Positions 8,441 to 18,343 of a stretch of 64,000 nucleotides of DNA are shown here, one piece after another. The position numbers and the translations under genes were made by a program. Origin of the DNA: Acidobacteriota bacterium (GTDB taxonomy: Bacteria; Acidobacteriota; Terriglobia; Acidiferrales; UBA7541); the NCBI GenBank assembly GCA_003165465.1, contig PLUM01000101.1, positions 21,813 through 85,812 on the forward strand. Reading direction: 5' to 3'. The notes beneath the pieces are model-generated. The model ran no database searches. It worked only from the letters and a program-made list of their open reading frames with translations, and was not told the origin of the DNA. The first letter of the stretch is position 1; every line of letters begins with the position of its first letter.

Positions 8441-9574
8441 TCAGGCCTTCTCTTCAGCGGGATTCCAATCCGGCAGCGAACTGTTTCCGCACAAAACTTC
8501 GGCGGCCCATCGTCCGAGATACACCGATTGCGCGACGCCATGCCCGCTGTAGGCTCCCAGCACAACTACACTTTGGCTTTGGGGATGCCGCGCGAAAACC
8601 GGGCGCCACTCGTTGGCAATCAGGATCGGGCCGCCCCATCGGTTCGTGAAGCGCACAGTTTGCAATGCCGGATGCAGCGCGCGCACGCGAGACTCCAGCC
8701 GCGCGATGAGCTCGGCCGATTCCCCCTCGTCGATATCCAGATTCATCAGCTCGCGCCAGTCATCCATGTGAACGAGGCCTCCGCCGAAGACGACTCCTCC
8801 CGTGCGCAGGAGCCTTCCCCATAGATAGGGAAAATCGATTGTGTAGAACGGCTTTTGAGAGGCCAGGCCCAGGCTCTCGATTTGAGCGGCGCGCAGAGGC
8901 TCGGTCGCAACAGCCAGCGTGAATTTTGTTTGCGCCCGGCGCGCCAGATCGCTCAATTCCAGGGACATGCCATTCGTCGCGAGCAGAACTTTGCGCGCGC
9001 GCAGCTCTCCGCCCTGAAAACGCAAGCGCACGGGATTTTCAAATAAAATTTCCTTGATGGGAAGATTCTCGAAAATTTGCGCGCCGCTCGTTTCCGCCGC
9101 TCGCGCCAGACCGCTGACCATTTTCCCGGGATCGATCGTTCCGCCGGGCACTTGCCTTACCGCGCGAAGCAATCCGGAATCCGACCAGGAAATCGGCGAA
9201 TCGGGCAAACCGCCGCTTCGGCCCACTTCAATGGCTCCGGGAAGCTGGCAATCGCAATCGACCGCGAGTTCGCTCAGGATGGTGGTGAATCCGGCGAGCA
9301 CATCGCCAAGCCCGGGGAGATTTCCCGCAGCGGTCTCGGCCAGCGCAAGCCCGCCTGTGTGGCCGCTCGAACCCGCTCCGATCGCCACCGATTCGAACAG
9401 AACCACGCTCTTGCCGGGCGCGAACCTGCGCAGCCAGGACGCGGCGGAAAGCCCTGAAAAACCGCCGCCCACAATGGCGAAATCCGCCTTGGCGGGGATG
9501 GACGATGGAGCAGGCTGAAAATCGATGGACCAGGGAGAATTGCCCCAGTGCGGATGGGAAATGGCTCGCGTCAT
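8441..9574 (-). CDS. FAD-dependent oxidoreductase (DAO family)
   Basis: DFAIVGGGFSGLSAASWLRR dinucleotide-binding motif; GAYSGHGVAQSVYLGRWAAE. Confidence 0.85.
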   Translation of the reverse strand: MTRAISHPHWGNSPWSIDFQPAPSSIPAKADFAIVGGGFSGLSAASWLRRFAPGKSVVLFESVAIGAGSSGHTGGLALAETAAGNLPGLGDVLAGFTTILSELAVDCDCQLPGAIEVGRSGGLPDSPISWSDSGLLRAVRQVPGGTIDPGKMVSGLARAAETSGAQIFENLPIKEILFENPVRLRFQGGELRARKVLLATNGMSLELSDLARRAQTKFTLAVATEPLRAAQIESLGLASQKPFYTIDFPYLWGRLLRTGGVVFGGGLVHMDDWRELMNLDIDEGESAELIARLESRVRALHPALQTVRFTNRWGGPILIANEWRPVFARHPQSQSVVVLGAYSGHGVAQSVYLGRWAAEVLCGNSSLPDWNPAEEKA

Positions 9575-9612
9575 ACACGATCTCCTAGCGAAACCAGAAT
9601 ACCGCAATTCCG

Positions 9613-9737
9613 CCAGCGTGGCGTGGGCTTCAGCCTGCGCACTCAAGCTGGGCGAAGTCCGCAGGGCATTATTGCGGACACCGCACGTCGCGGGCTGCGC
9701 CCCGCTTGACGGCGCAAGCTGAAACCTACGCCACTAC
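9613..9737. repeat. Degenerate BIME-like repeat (GTGGCGTRGGYTTCAGCYTGCGC arms, opposed)
   Basis: Arms resemble family 1, with extra internal palindromes. Confidence 0.55.
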
Positions 9738-9785
9738 GAACGGACAACCCATGGAGCAAAGATGGACAGTATCCTGGTGGAAAAC

Positions 9786-12389
9786 TTACTCGCCGAGGCC
9801 GATAGCCAGGCCGGTAAACCGCCGCTCGAAGCCGTCATACTGTCCAAACAAGGGAGAGGCAATGTTACTGAAAACGTCGTGTGGATTCTGGCGATTCGTG
9901 ACGTCGAGCGAATAAATCCCTATGCGAATTTTCCGCACCTTGCCATTCGGGTGCTCCTTGAATGGAATATGGAGCGGGAAATCGCGGTAGATCTTCACGT
10001 CGAGAGAAAAATACGTTGGGAAGCGCAGGCTGTTCGGAACGCCCACATAGTTTTGCAAAACGTCCACATTCGAATACGCAAACCCCGAGTGCATGTCGGC
10101 GACAGGGCTGACAACCAGGCTCCAAAACGGAAGGTGGACGAACCCCCAAACCAGCAAGCGGTTGGGAATGTCGGAAGGCTGGATGCCATAGACGTTGGGA
10201 CGAATCACGGGCGACTGAAACGGAATAAACGTATCCGATAGCGTGTTGAGGTCGCCTCTTGCGCGGCTCCACGAATACGACACGTTTGCTTCGGCGCGCT
10301 CGTTCGGCCGGTAACGGGCGGTTATCTGCGCCTGACGATAGTGCGCGCTTCCCGTGTTTTCGAGCGCCAACATTCCTGTGGTTCCGACCGAGGGCAGAAT
10401 CGGGTTTACGAGGAAAAGGTCGGTCGTATGCGTCTCATAGTAGCCGACACGCAGAATGAGGTCCTTCCGTAAGGAAGTTTCGGACTCGATGTTCCAGGTG
10501 AATGTCCGGGGACTGTCCGCCGGATCCGTCGGGCTGGTGGGACTCGCCGGTGATCCTCCCAGAAGGTAGACATTCTGCATGGTGATGGGAATGTTCGCGT
10601 ACGAGGCGGGTCCATACCCGGGGGAATAGGTGATCACGCGAGTTTGATTTTCGGCAAAATCCTGGGCGAGCAGCGGAACATGGCTATAGATCAATCCTGC
10701 GCCCGCGCGAATCACCGACTTTCCGCCTGCAAACGAATATGCGGTCCCGGCGCGAGGCGCAAAGGCGTTGTCGCGGCCGATGGATTGGGTGGTCAAGCGC
10801 GCGCCGAGGGTTAGCGACAGGCTCTTGGTCAGTGTCCACTGATCCTCGACATATTCGGCGACTTCCAAGTCGGAGCCTTGCAACACGCCGGTCCCTTGGA
10901 AAGCGGTCTGTTCGGCAAGCGTGGGGGGTTGACCAAGGATACTTTGATCAAAGATATTGATTGGCTGCGAAGCGCTGTTTCCCGTAAACGTCCGGTAAAG
11001 GTAATCGACGCCAAATTTTATTGTGTGATGGCCGAGCCACGATTTTGAAGGGAGTTGCAGAACCGGGAGAGCTTCCACTTGGTTTGCATTCCGCGACCAC
11101 GCATTGAAATAATTTCCACCCCAGCCTTCCGGATTAATCTGCATCGGCGCAGGGCCCTGTCCGTGGGCGTCGCTGTAAAATTCGAGTTGGCGGACGACCG
11201 TGGTCAAAAGCATCCCGGAATCGAACTGGTACGAATCCGAGAATCCGAATGACACTCCGTGGCGGTGGAAATTCACCGAAGCGGACTGTGGGATCAGCGA
11301 ATCGATATTCGCATACAGATTGGCGGACTGAAAAATGTTCATATTCAGGTTAATTAAATGCCTGGGCGAGAGAATCCACTGTAAATTCGAGAAGGAATCG
11401 AACGCATAGACATAGGTTTCATTGAAAGGCCAGGTCAGTCCGTGTATCGGATCCCGGCGAAATTCGTAGCTCAGGTCTTCGGAGAAATTGACCTTGTCCT
11501 TTATCAGCGGGCCGCCAACCTCGAAACGCGGGGTCATATTGGCAAGGCCGACCAGGGAGTCGTTCTTGGCGCGGAAAGAGGGAATGAAATCAATGAACTT
11601 GTAATTCCAGACAGGCGAGGGAGGCCGAAGATCGATGCGCGTCAGACCCGCGGAAAATCCGCCATAGGCCACACTGTTCGGCGTGTTGAATACCTGGATG
11701 GACTGAATGGCGTCCACCGGCACGGGAAGCGCGAAACTCCCTGAAACCGGATCCACGTTTTCGACGGAATCCACGAGCAACATGCCCTGGCTTTCCGGCT
11801 GCCCGTTGAAATTCAGCTTCCCTTCCTGCGTCTTGATGACGCTCGGGCTTACGGACAGGGCCTCGGTGAATTTACCGGTGCGAAGGGGCAGGGTTTCGAG
11901 CTGCTGCTCGCTGACCGTCGCGGTCGCGCTGGTGCTTTCCGTAGCAATTTCGGTGGCTTCCCCTTTGACCACGACATTTTCCTCGACCAAATTCAGCTGC
12001 AAGGCGGCGTCCCGGACGGCAGCCTGGCCGGAAACGACCGTCAACGTCGCGGACCACGGTTTGAAGCCTTCGACAGCCACAGTCAGCGTGTAACTGCCAG
12101 GCGCTAAATGGTTGAATTCGTAGCGCCCCTCGGAATCCGAAACCTCGGTCTGCGCGGCGGCGTCAGGCGCCGGACCGGTCAGTTTCACGGCGATGGCCGA
12201 AAGGTTGTTCGACACGCCTTCCGTCGACGCGACACTCACCCGGCCCGAGATGGTTGCGGTGGCGGCCTGGGGAATCGCATCGCCATCGCGCGCAAATCCG
12301 GGAAGCGCGCAAAGCGACGCGGCGAGCGACAAGACCCCAAGAAAAATCGTTTGAACCAGCTTTACCCTGCTATACGGCATAATCGACAA
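9786..12389 (-). CDS. TonB-dependent receptor with carboxypeptidase-regulatory-like N-terminus (Oar-like)
   Basis: ATISGRVSVASTEGVSNNLSAIAVKLTGP...YEFNHLAPGSYTLTV, plug and beta-barrel. Confidence 0.85.
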   Translation of the reverse strand: MSIMPYSRVKLVQTIFLGVLSLAASLCALPGFARDGDAIPQAATATISGRVSVASTEGVSNNLSAIAVKLTGPAPDAAAQTEVSDSEGRYEFNHLAPGSYTLTVAVEGFKPWSATLTVVSGQAAVRDAALQLNLVEENVVVKGEATEIATESTSATATVSEQQLETLPLRTGKFTEALSVSPSVIKTQEGKLNFNGQPESQGMLLVDSVENVDPVSGSFALPVPVDAIQSIQVFNTPNSVAYGGFSAGLTRIDLRPPSPVWNYKFIDFIPSFRAKNDSLVGLANMTPRFEVGGPLIKDKVNFSEDLSYEFRRDPIHGLTWPFNETYVYAFDSFSNLQWILSPRHLINLNMNIFQSANLYANIDSLIPQSASVNFHRHGVSFGFSDSYQFDSGMLLTTVVRQLEFYSDAHGQGPAPMQINPEGWGGNYFNAWSRNANQVEALPVLQLPSKSWLGHHTIKFGVDYLYRTFTGNSASQPINIFDQSILGQPPTLAEQTAFQGTGVLQGSDLEVAEYVEDQWTLTKSLSLTLGARLTTQSIGRDNAFAPRAGTAYSFAGGKSVIRAGAGLIYSHVPLLAQDFAENQTRVITYSPGYGPASYANIPITMQNVYLLGGSPASPTSPTDPADSPRTFTWNIESETSLRKDLILRVGYYETHTTDLFLVNPILPSVGTTGMLALENTGSAHYRQAQITARYRPNERAEANVSYSWSRARGDLNTLSDTFIPFQSPVIRPNVYGIQPSDIPNRLLVWGFVHLPFWSLVVSPVADMHSGFAYSNVDVLQNYVGVPNSLRFPTYFSLDVKIYRDFPLHIPFKEHPNGKVRKIRIGIYSLDVTNRQNPHDVFSNIASPLFGQYDGFERRFTGLAIGLGE

Positions 12390-12813
12390 AACACTCCTTA
12401 GACTCGCGCTCGCAATTCCACACTGTTCCTAGTGTTGGATGGAATTGACCGGCCGGAAGGTAAATCATGGCGGCCCGCGGCTTTGTCCGCATGCCCGCCA
12501 TCCCCCGATTTGGCCGCATGAATCAGAAACGAAGGGTTATATTCTGAAACGTATCGCGAACAAACCCCACCACCTATTATCTTCGCTTGCTTTGACTCCC
12601 CGGACAACCGTAAGGTTGCGTCGCCTTTTGCAAAGGGTTACCCGTAGTGAGGCGCACGATGTGGCTACGTTGACACCCCGCGACGGGCTTGATATGTTTC
12701 CACCTCGATCAAAATAGCGAATAGCTTTGGATTTATTTGACGATTTTTGTTTTGTTGTGGATTCGTTGTAGCCTGACGCGTTCCGTTGTTCAAATTCAAG
12801 AAAGAAGGACTTC

Positions 12814-13827
12814 ATGAAAATCGATATCTTTTGCCATATCGTTCCGCAAAATTACTACGAACGGATGATGAAACTGCCGGAAGTCGGGACAACGATCAAG
12901 CGGCGTACAGCCAACATCCCCGCCATGGTGAACCTCGACGTGCGTTTCCGCATGATGGACCGCTTTAGCGACTATTGCCAGGTTGTGAGCATGGCCGCGC
13001 CTCCGGTCGAGGCTCTGGCGGACTCGAAACTTTCGCCGGAACTCGCGCAACTGGCCAACGACGGCCTCGCCGAACTGGTTGTGAAGCATCCCGACCGTTT
13101 TCCTGGATTCGTGGCGGCGCTGCCAATGAATAATGTGGCGGCAGCCGTGGAGGAAATCGATCGCGCCGTCCTGAAATTGGGCGCTTGCGGGGTTCAGATC
13201 TATTCGAACGTGAATGGGCGTCCCCTGGACGATCCGGAATTCCTGCCCATCTTCGAAAAGATCGCGGAGCGCAACGTGCCCATTTGGCTTCACCCCAGCC
13301 GGTCGTCGGCCTTTGCCGATTACGCGACGGAAAAGAAATCGAAGTTCGAACTGTGGTGGGTGTTTGGATGGCCGTATGAAACCTCGGTGGCCATGGCCCG
13401 CATTCTGTTTGCCGGCTATTTTGACCGCTTCCCCGAACTCAAGATTATCTCGCACCATCTCGGCGCGATGATTCCCTATTTCTCCGGGCGCACCGGTCCC
13501 GGCCTCGATCAACTGGGAGCCCGCACGGAAGAAGAAGATTTGGCGCTGGTTGGCCGGAAGCTCAGGAAGCGCCCGCAGGATTACTTCAAAATGTTTTATG
13601 CCGATACGGCCACGTTTGGCTCGCGTCCGGCACTCGAGTGCGGATTGGAATTCTTTGGAGTCGATAAGGTTCTATTCGCCTCCGATACGCCATTCGATCC
13701 GGAGAAGGGGCCGGGATACATTCGCGAGACGATTCGCTGCATCGAGCAAACCGAGATGTCGGCCGAGGATCGGATCAAGATTTACGAGGGCAACGCCCGC
13801 AAGCTGATGCGCCTGAAGCTGGCGTAA
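12814..13827 (+). CDS. Amidohydrolase family 2 (ACMSD-like) protein
   Basis: MKIDIFCHIVP; LIVWLHP-like IWLHPSR; FASDTPFDPEKGP. Confidence 0.85.
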   Translation: MKIDIFCHIVPQNYYERMMKLPEVGTTIKRRTANIPAMVNLDVRFRMMDRFSDYCQVVSMAAPPVEALADSKLSPELAQLANDGLAELVVKHPDRFPGFVAALPMNNVAAAVEEIDRAVLKLGACGVQIYSNVNGRPLDDPEFLPIFEKIAERNVPIWLHPSRSSAFADYATEKKSKFELWWVFGWPYETSVAMARILFAGYFDRFPELKIISHHLGAMIPYFSGRTGPGLDQLGARTEEEDLALVGRKLRKRPQDYFKMFYADTATFGSRPALECGLEFFGVDKVLFASDTPFDPEKGPGYIRETIRCIEQTEMSAEDRIKIYEGNARKLMRLKLA

Positions 13828-13860
13828 AGATCAGATCGGCGATCAACGTGACGTGGAAAG

Positions 13861-13930
13861 CCCCGCCTCCGAAGAGGCGGGCTACAGTGGACGGATCGTT
13901 TTACTGTAGCCCGGGTCTTCAGGGGCGGGG
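13861..13930. repeat. REP-like family 2 pair, divergent arrangement (CCCCGCCTCCGAAGAGGCGGGCTAC ... GTAGCCCGGGTCTTCAGGGGCGGGG)
   Basis: Direct reading. Confidence 0.85.
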
Positions 13931-13956
13931 CTTTTTCCACGGGTCTTGGCAACAGT

Positions 13957-15288
13957 CTATTCGGTGATGAGTTCCTCGCGCGGCTCGGGCAGCCAGAAAC
14001 TTCCGATAAATCCAGCTGCGTAGGCGAGAAAGCCGACGATGCCCGCCGCGTAACCGAGTTGCCTGGTGGCAACGCCTCCGGGCATGTAGGTGACAATCGT
14101 GGTGGTGATGAGCGCGGCGGAGGTTCCCAGCATTCGCCCTCCCACGTTGGCCGCAAAACTTTCGCCCGTGCCGCGCAGGTGCGTTGGATAAAGCGTGGGC
14201 AGGTAATTCCCCCAAAAACTGAATTGCGCGACGGATACCGTGCCGAGAATGAAAATTCCCCAGGATGGCATGGCTGTGCCGCGCATGGCGGGAAGCAGCA
14301 CAACCACCGGGATCAACAGCAGTCCCGGAATCTGGAAAATGTGCAGCAGGCGCCTGCGGCTGAGAATAAAGACCGCGAGAGCCGCCATCAGGATGCGCCC
14401 AAACAGGCTGCCAACCTCCTGAACTCCCTGCAAAGCGCTCACGATTTTCAGCTGGTCCGCGTGCGCCAGCATTCTGACTTCGGGAGCGCCCGGAATGATG
14501 CGCGCAAAATGCTGCAACATCCCGAAGGAAGCCGCGTAAGCGCAGGCCATCATGAAGCAACTCAAGAGAGCGGTCCTGCGAAATTCCGGATGAAACAATT
14601 CCATGATGCTGGGGCGCTGGAGCGTGCCCTCTTCCCTTTTCTTCTTCCAGATTGGCGATTCGGGAAGGAAAGGCCGCACGAGGAGCAGGGGAACGGCGGG
14701 AAGAATTCCCCACAGGATCGTATAGCGCCAGGCCTCATGCCCACCACGAATCGCGGGCAACAAATGTCCGATCGACAGGCTCAGATAACTCGCGCCGCTC
14801 ATCAGGATTCCACCCGTGGAAGCGAATATCTGCGTAAAGCCAAGAATGGTTTCTCGTTGCTTCCGTTCCGGAAACAATTCAGCCAGCCAGGCGGTGGCTG
14901 CGACGAATTCGACCGACACACCCACAAACGTGATGCAGCGATACACCAGCAATTGCATGGCGGAGGACGAATAGCCCGTGGCCAGCGCCGAAAAACAAAA
15001 CAGTAGAATGCTCCAGAACAGAATACGGCGGCGGCCGAAGCGGTCGATAAGGTATCCGCCCAGCAAGCCGAATATTCCGCCGGCGATGGCCGGAACGTAG
15101 AACATTAATCCGATCCAGCGATTGAACTCGGGGCTTCCGGGCTTGGCCGCGAGGAATTCGGTCAGTGCCGGTTGAACGGTGAGCGTGAGAACCAGAAGTT
15201 CGTACGTATCAAAGGCGAATCCGATGCAAGCCACGCCGCAGATAACCCAATCGAGGGTGGTAAGATGGCGAGACTTGCTCTGTGACAT
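13957..15288 (-). CDS. MFS transporter
   Basis: Twelve-TM pattern; GGYLIDRFGRRRILFWS motif. Confidence 0.88.
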   Translation of the reverse strand: MSQSKSRHLTTLDWVICGVACIGFAFDTYELLVLTLTVQPALTEFLAAKPGSPEFNRWIGLMFYVPAIAGGIFGLLGGYLIDRFGRRRILFWSILLFCFSALATGYSSSAMQLLVYRCITFVGVSVEFVAATAWLAELFPERKQRETILGFTQIFASTGGILMSGASYLSLSIGHLLPAIRGGHEAWRYTILWGILPAVPLLLVRPFLPESPIWKKKREEGTLQRPSIMELFHPEFRRTALLSCFMMACAYAASFGMLQHFARIIPGAPEVRMLAHADQLKIVSALQGVQEVGSLFGRILMAALAVFILSRRRLLHIFQIPGLLLIPVVVLLPAMRGTAMPSWGIFILGTVSVAQFSFWGNYLPTLYPTHLRGTGESFAANVGGRMLGTSAALITTTIVTYMPGGVATRQLGYAAGIVGFLAYAAGFIGSFWLPEPREELITE

Positions 15289-15727
15289 GGACAAATGCGC
15301 CTGCTTTCTTCGAGACATTCTGCCATGGTCCTGCACCAAGTCTTGCACAAACTTATGATCGCGCGCGATAAACGGTCGCGGGAACGTATCAGAGATGTTG
15401 GTTTACTGTCAATCGACCATCGCGGACCTCCATTGGCGCGAGCCGCCCGCCCGGCCCGCCTTGTCCCAGCGCTCCATGGCAAGAATAGCAGCCGGCTTTC
15501 ATGATTGCGATCTTGCGTGCGATTTCCGGTAAGGCAACCCATATGCTCGATCATCGCACCAAAGATTGTGAGCCTTACGGATGCTGAGGAATCGGACTGT
15601 TTTTGAAAAGGGACAAAGCTTCCACGCTGGGACTGTGCTAGATTTTTCTTTACGATTGCAGAGGCGCAACAGATTCTGACGAAAGAGTTCACCGCGAATG
15701 CGGCGGCAATGATCCGGAGAGCAGACC

Positions 15728-16663
15728 ATGGCAAATATTCCATTTCCATTCGCGGCAAATGATCGGCGACGATTTTTGATTATTTTATTGGCTTGTCTGG
15801 CGGTAGCTTGCGTATCCCTCCCGGCCGCTTCCGGGCAACAGGGGCCCGCGGGCGCGCCTCCGCCCGCGGCCAAAATGCCGGCCGACTCGCAATCGAAGCC
15901 CGGAACCGCGCCGCCGCAGAACGCTCCAGCCGGCGCGGCATCGCAAAGTTCCTCGCTCGCGCCGCCCACGATGCCGGTCGATGAAATCATCCAGAAATTC
16001 GCGGCGCAAGAAGCGGAATTCAAGGCCGAACGCGACAACTTCACCTACACGCAAACATTCACGATCCAGACACTCGATGCAAGCGGACGCCCCGACGGCG
16101 AGTACACGATGACCAGTGACATCGTATTCACAACGTCCGGCAAACGATACGAAAAAGTGACCAGCGCCCCCGCACCCACGCTCGAGCGCATTTCCCTGTC
16201 GCAGCAGGACCTGGACGATCTTGAACACGTGCAGCCGTTTGTGCTGACGACCACGGAATTGCCCAAGTACGACATCAAGTACGTGGACCACGTGCAGCTC
16301 GACGAACTCACGGCCTATGTGTTTGACGTGGCGCCGAAAACGATCGAAAAAAAACAGCGATATTTTCAAGGGCGTATCTGGGTGGAAGATAAGGACCTGG
16401 AAATTGTGAAGACGGACGGCAAAGCCGTACCGGACATCAAAAAAGGCGGAGAGGAAAACGTGTTTCCGCGGTTTGAAACATTTCGCGAAAACGTGGAAGG
16501 CCACTTCTGGTTTCCCACCTACACGCGGTCCAACGACGTGCTGCACTTCAGCAATGGCGATATTCCGATTCGCATGATCGTGAAGTACGAGAATTACAAG
16601 CGATTCGGCGTGACCGTCAAGATCGGCGCACCGGTCAAATCGGCGGAGCCGGGCAAGAAATAA
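15728..16663 (+). CDS. Exported hypothetical protein (outer-membrane lipoprotein-sorting-like)
   Basis: Signal peptide, beta-rich C-terminal half. Confidence 0.6.
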   Translation: MANIPFPFAANDRRRFLIILLACLAVACVSLPAASGQQGPAGAPPPAAKMPADSQSKPGTAPPQNAPAGAASQSSSLAPPTMPVDEIIQKFAAQEAEFKAERDNFTYTQTFTIQTLDASGRPDGEYTMTSDIVFTTSGKRYEKVTSAPAPTLERISLSQQDLDDLEHVQPFVLTTTELPKYDIKYVDHVQLDELTAYVFDVAPKTIEKKQRYFQGRIWVEDKDLEIVKTDGKAVPDIKKGGEENVFPRFETFRENVEGHFWFPTYTRSNDVLHFSNGDIPIRMIVKYENYKRFGVTVKIGAPVKSAEPGKK

Positions 16664-16671
16664 TCCGGCGA

Positions 16672-18204
16672 TTACGCGTAGCGGAACAACGCCCGGAAAC
16701 CATAATCCATGTGCTGCTGAATGTGACAGTGAAACAGGGTCAGCCCCGGCTGATCGGCCACCAGGTCGACGGTGGCGCGTCCATAGCCGGGCACCACAAC
16801 CGTATCTTTCATCACGCCCGCCGTGGCTTTGCCATTGATCTCGACCAGCTCGAACGAGTGGCGGTGCATGTGCAACGGATGCGCGTCCTCACTGCGATTG
16901 CGAAACACCAGCCGGTGGCGCGCGCCCTGCTTCAACACAAATTCCCGGTCGTGCGGATATTCCGTTCCGTTGACCGTCCAACTGTTGAATAGCCCCGCAC
17001 CGCTCGGAATTTTCTGGAAAATCATGTCGATCGTGGCATCGGGCACGGGCTGCGTTCCCGCGCTTCCGAAAAACGTATAGTCCCACGGCGATTTCGGCGG
17101 CGCAATCCATTGCGGCTGCTTGTGCTGATTCGCGTATTCGATCAGCACGCCCATCCCGCCATTGCGCGCGTCATCCGTCGTCGCGCCCAGAATCCAGATT
17201 CCCGGCTGGTTCATTTCGACGATGGCGTCCACGCGTTCAGCAGGGCCCATGTCGATCGCTTCGACGAATTGCGGCTTGGGCACCGGATTGCCGTCCAGCG
17301 CAACAATCTGAAATCGGTGGCCCGGAAGGGCGATGCGCCGGTTCATGCTGGCGCTGGCGTTCAGGAAATGCATCAGGACTCGCTGGCCCTGACGCACGCG
17401 AATCGGTTCGCCCGATCCCAGGGCTTTGTCGTTGATGGAAAACATCTGGTAGCCGACTTCAAGGCCGGAAGGATTCGTATCAAGTATTTTGGGCCGCTCG
17501 GGTTGCGGGCCGGCGTTGTTTTCCTCATCATCGTCTTCCTCTTCGGGATTGAAAAAAGGCTCCCATTCCCGAAGCGCGAGGAAAACTTCCTGATCGTAAT
17601 TCCCGGGATTGTTCGCGGATTCGATCATCAGAAAGCCGAACTGCCCCGTATACGCGCCGCGATGCAGGTCCGATCCGGCCATCGTGTGCGTGTGATACCA
17701 GCGCGTCCCGGCCGGACGCGGCGTGAATTGATAACGAATGCGGCCGCGCGGCGGGACCATGGGAGTGTTCTCTTCCTCCACGCCATCGACTTCCGCTGGC
17801 AGAAATAATCCGTGCCAATGCACGAGTTCCGGGACGTCGGTTTCATTGATGACGTCGACCGTGACCGCCTTCCCTTCTTTCATGCGAAGCACGGGGCCAG
17901 GAACCGCTCCGTTGTAGCCGATGGTGCTGATGATGCGCGTGGGCGTGAGTTCCACGGCGACGGGCGCAATGCGCAGCGTGAAATCCGCCTTGGAAGTTTC
18001 CTGCGCGGCGGACGATTGCATGGCGGGCATGCCCGTCATACCGGGCTGCGTTTGAGACATCAGCAGCTTCGCCGCGCCCAATTCGATGGCGGCGACGCCA
18101 CCGAATTTCATGAATTCCCTTCGGTCCACAGTCTCCTCCCGCACAGTTCCCGCGTACGCGGCGAAGCATTCCGGGCCGCGGCCACGAAAGGCAAATCCTC
18201 TCAC
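16672..18204 (-). CDS. Multicopper oxidase with Tat-like signal (start uncertain)
   Basis: HWHGLF, WYHTHTMAG, HPLHMHRHSFELV, FHCHIQQHMDYG copper motifs; DRREFMKFGG. Confidence 0.92.
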   Translation of the reverse strand: MRGFAFRGRGPECFAAYAGTVREETVDRREFMKFGGVAAIELGAAKLLMSQTQPGMTGMPAMQSSAAQETSKADFTLRIAPVAVELTPTRIISTIGYNGAVPGPVLRMKEGKAVTVDVINETDVPELVHWHGLFLPAEVDGVEEENTPMVPPRGRIRYQFTPRPAGTRWYHTHTMAGSDLHRGAYTGQFGFLMIESANNPGNYDQEVFLALREWEPFFNPEEEDDDEENNAGPQPERPKILDTNPSGLEVGYQMFSINDKALGSGEPIRVRQGQRVLMHFLNASASMNRRIALPGHRFQIVALDGNPVPKPQFVEAIDMGPAERVDAIVEMNQPGIWILGATTDDARNGGMGVLIEYANQHKQPQWIAPPKSPWDYTFFGSAGTQPVPDATIDMIFQKIPSGAGLFNSWTVNGTEYPHDREFVLKQGARHRLVFRNRSEDAHPLHMHRHSFELVEINGKATAGVMKDTVVVPGYGRATVDLVADQPGLTLFHCHIQQHMDYGFRALFRYA

Positions 18205-18265
18205 GGTGGCATGGCCCGTTCAAGGTCCGAAAAAACAACGGAGCGATTTGGTCTTTTTGCTTTTA

Positions 18266-18343
18266 GTAGCACAGGCTTCAGCCTGTGTTCTTTTGACTTT
18301 AGCTCGCACAAATCAAAACCACACAGGCTGAAGCCTGTGCTAC
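18266..18343. repeat. BIME-like inverted REP pair, family 1
   Basis: GTAGCACAGGCTTCAGCCTGTG ... CACAGGCTGAAGCCTGTGCTAC; abuts the polB stop codon. Confidence 0.92.

Noticed and set aside
8313-8649. Small ORFs containing peptides such as TGFSLCGFD...TQAEACAT
   Set aside because: Translations of the family 1 repeat; the same peptide recurs at every copy and is not evidence of a gene.
12600-12720. Intergenic segment between the TonB receptor and amidohydrolase considered as a tRNA or riboswitch
   Set aside because: No T-loop or acceptor-stem pattern and no recognisable riboswitch motif.
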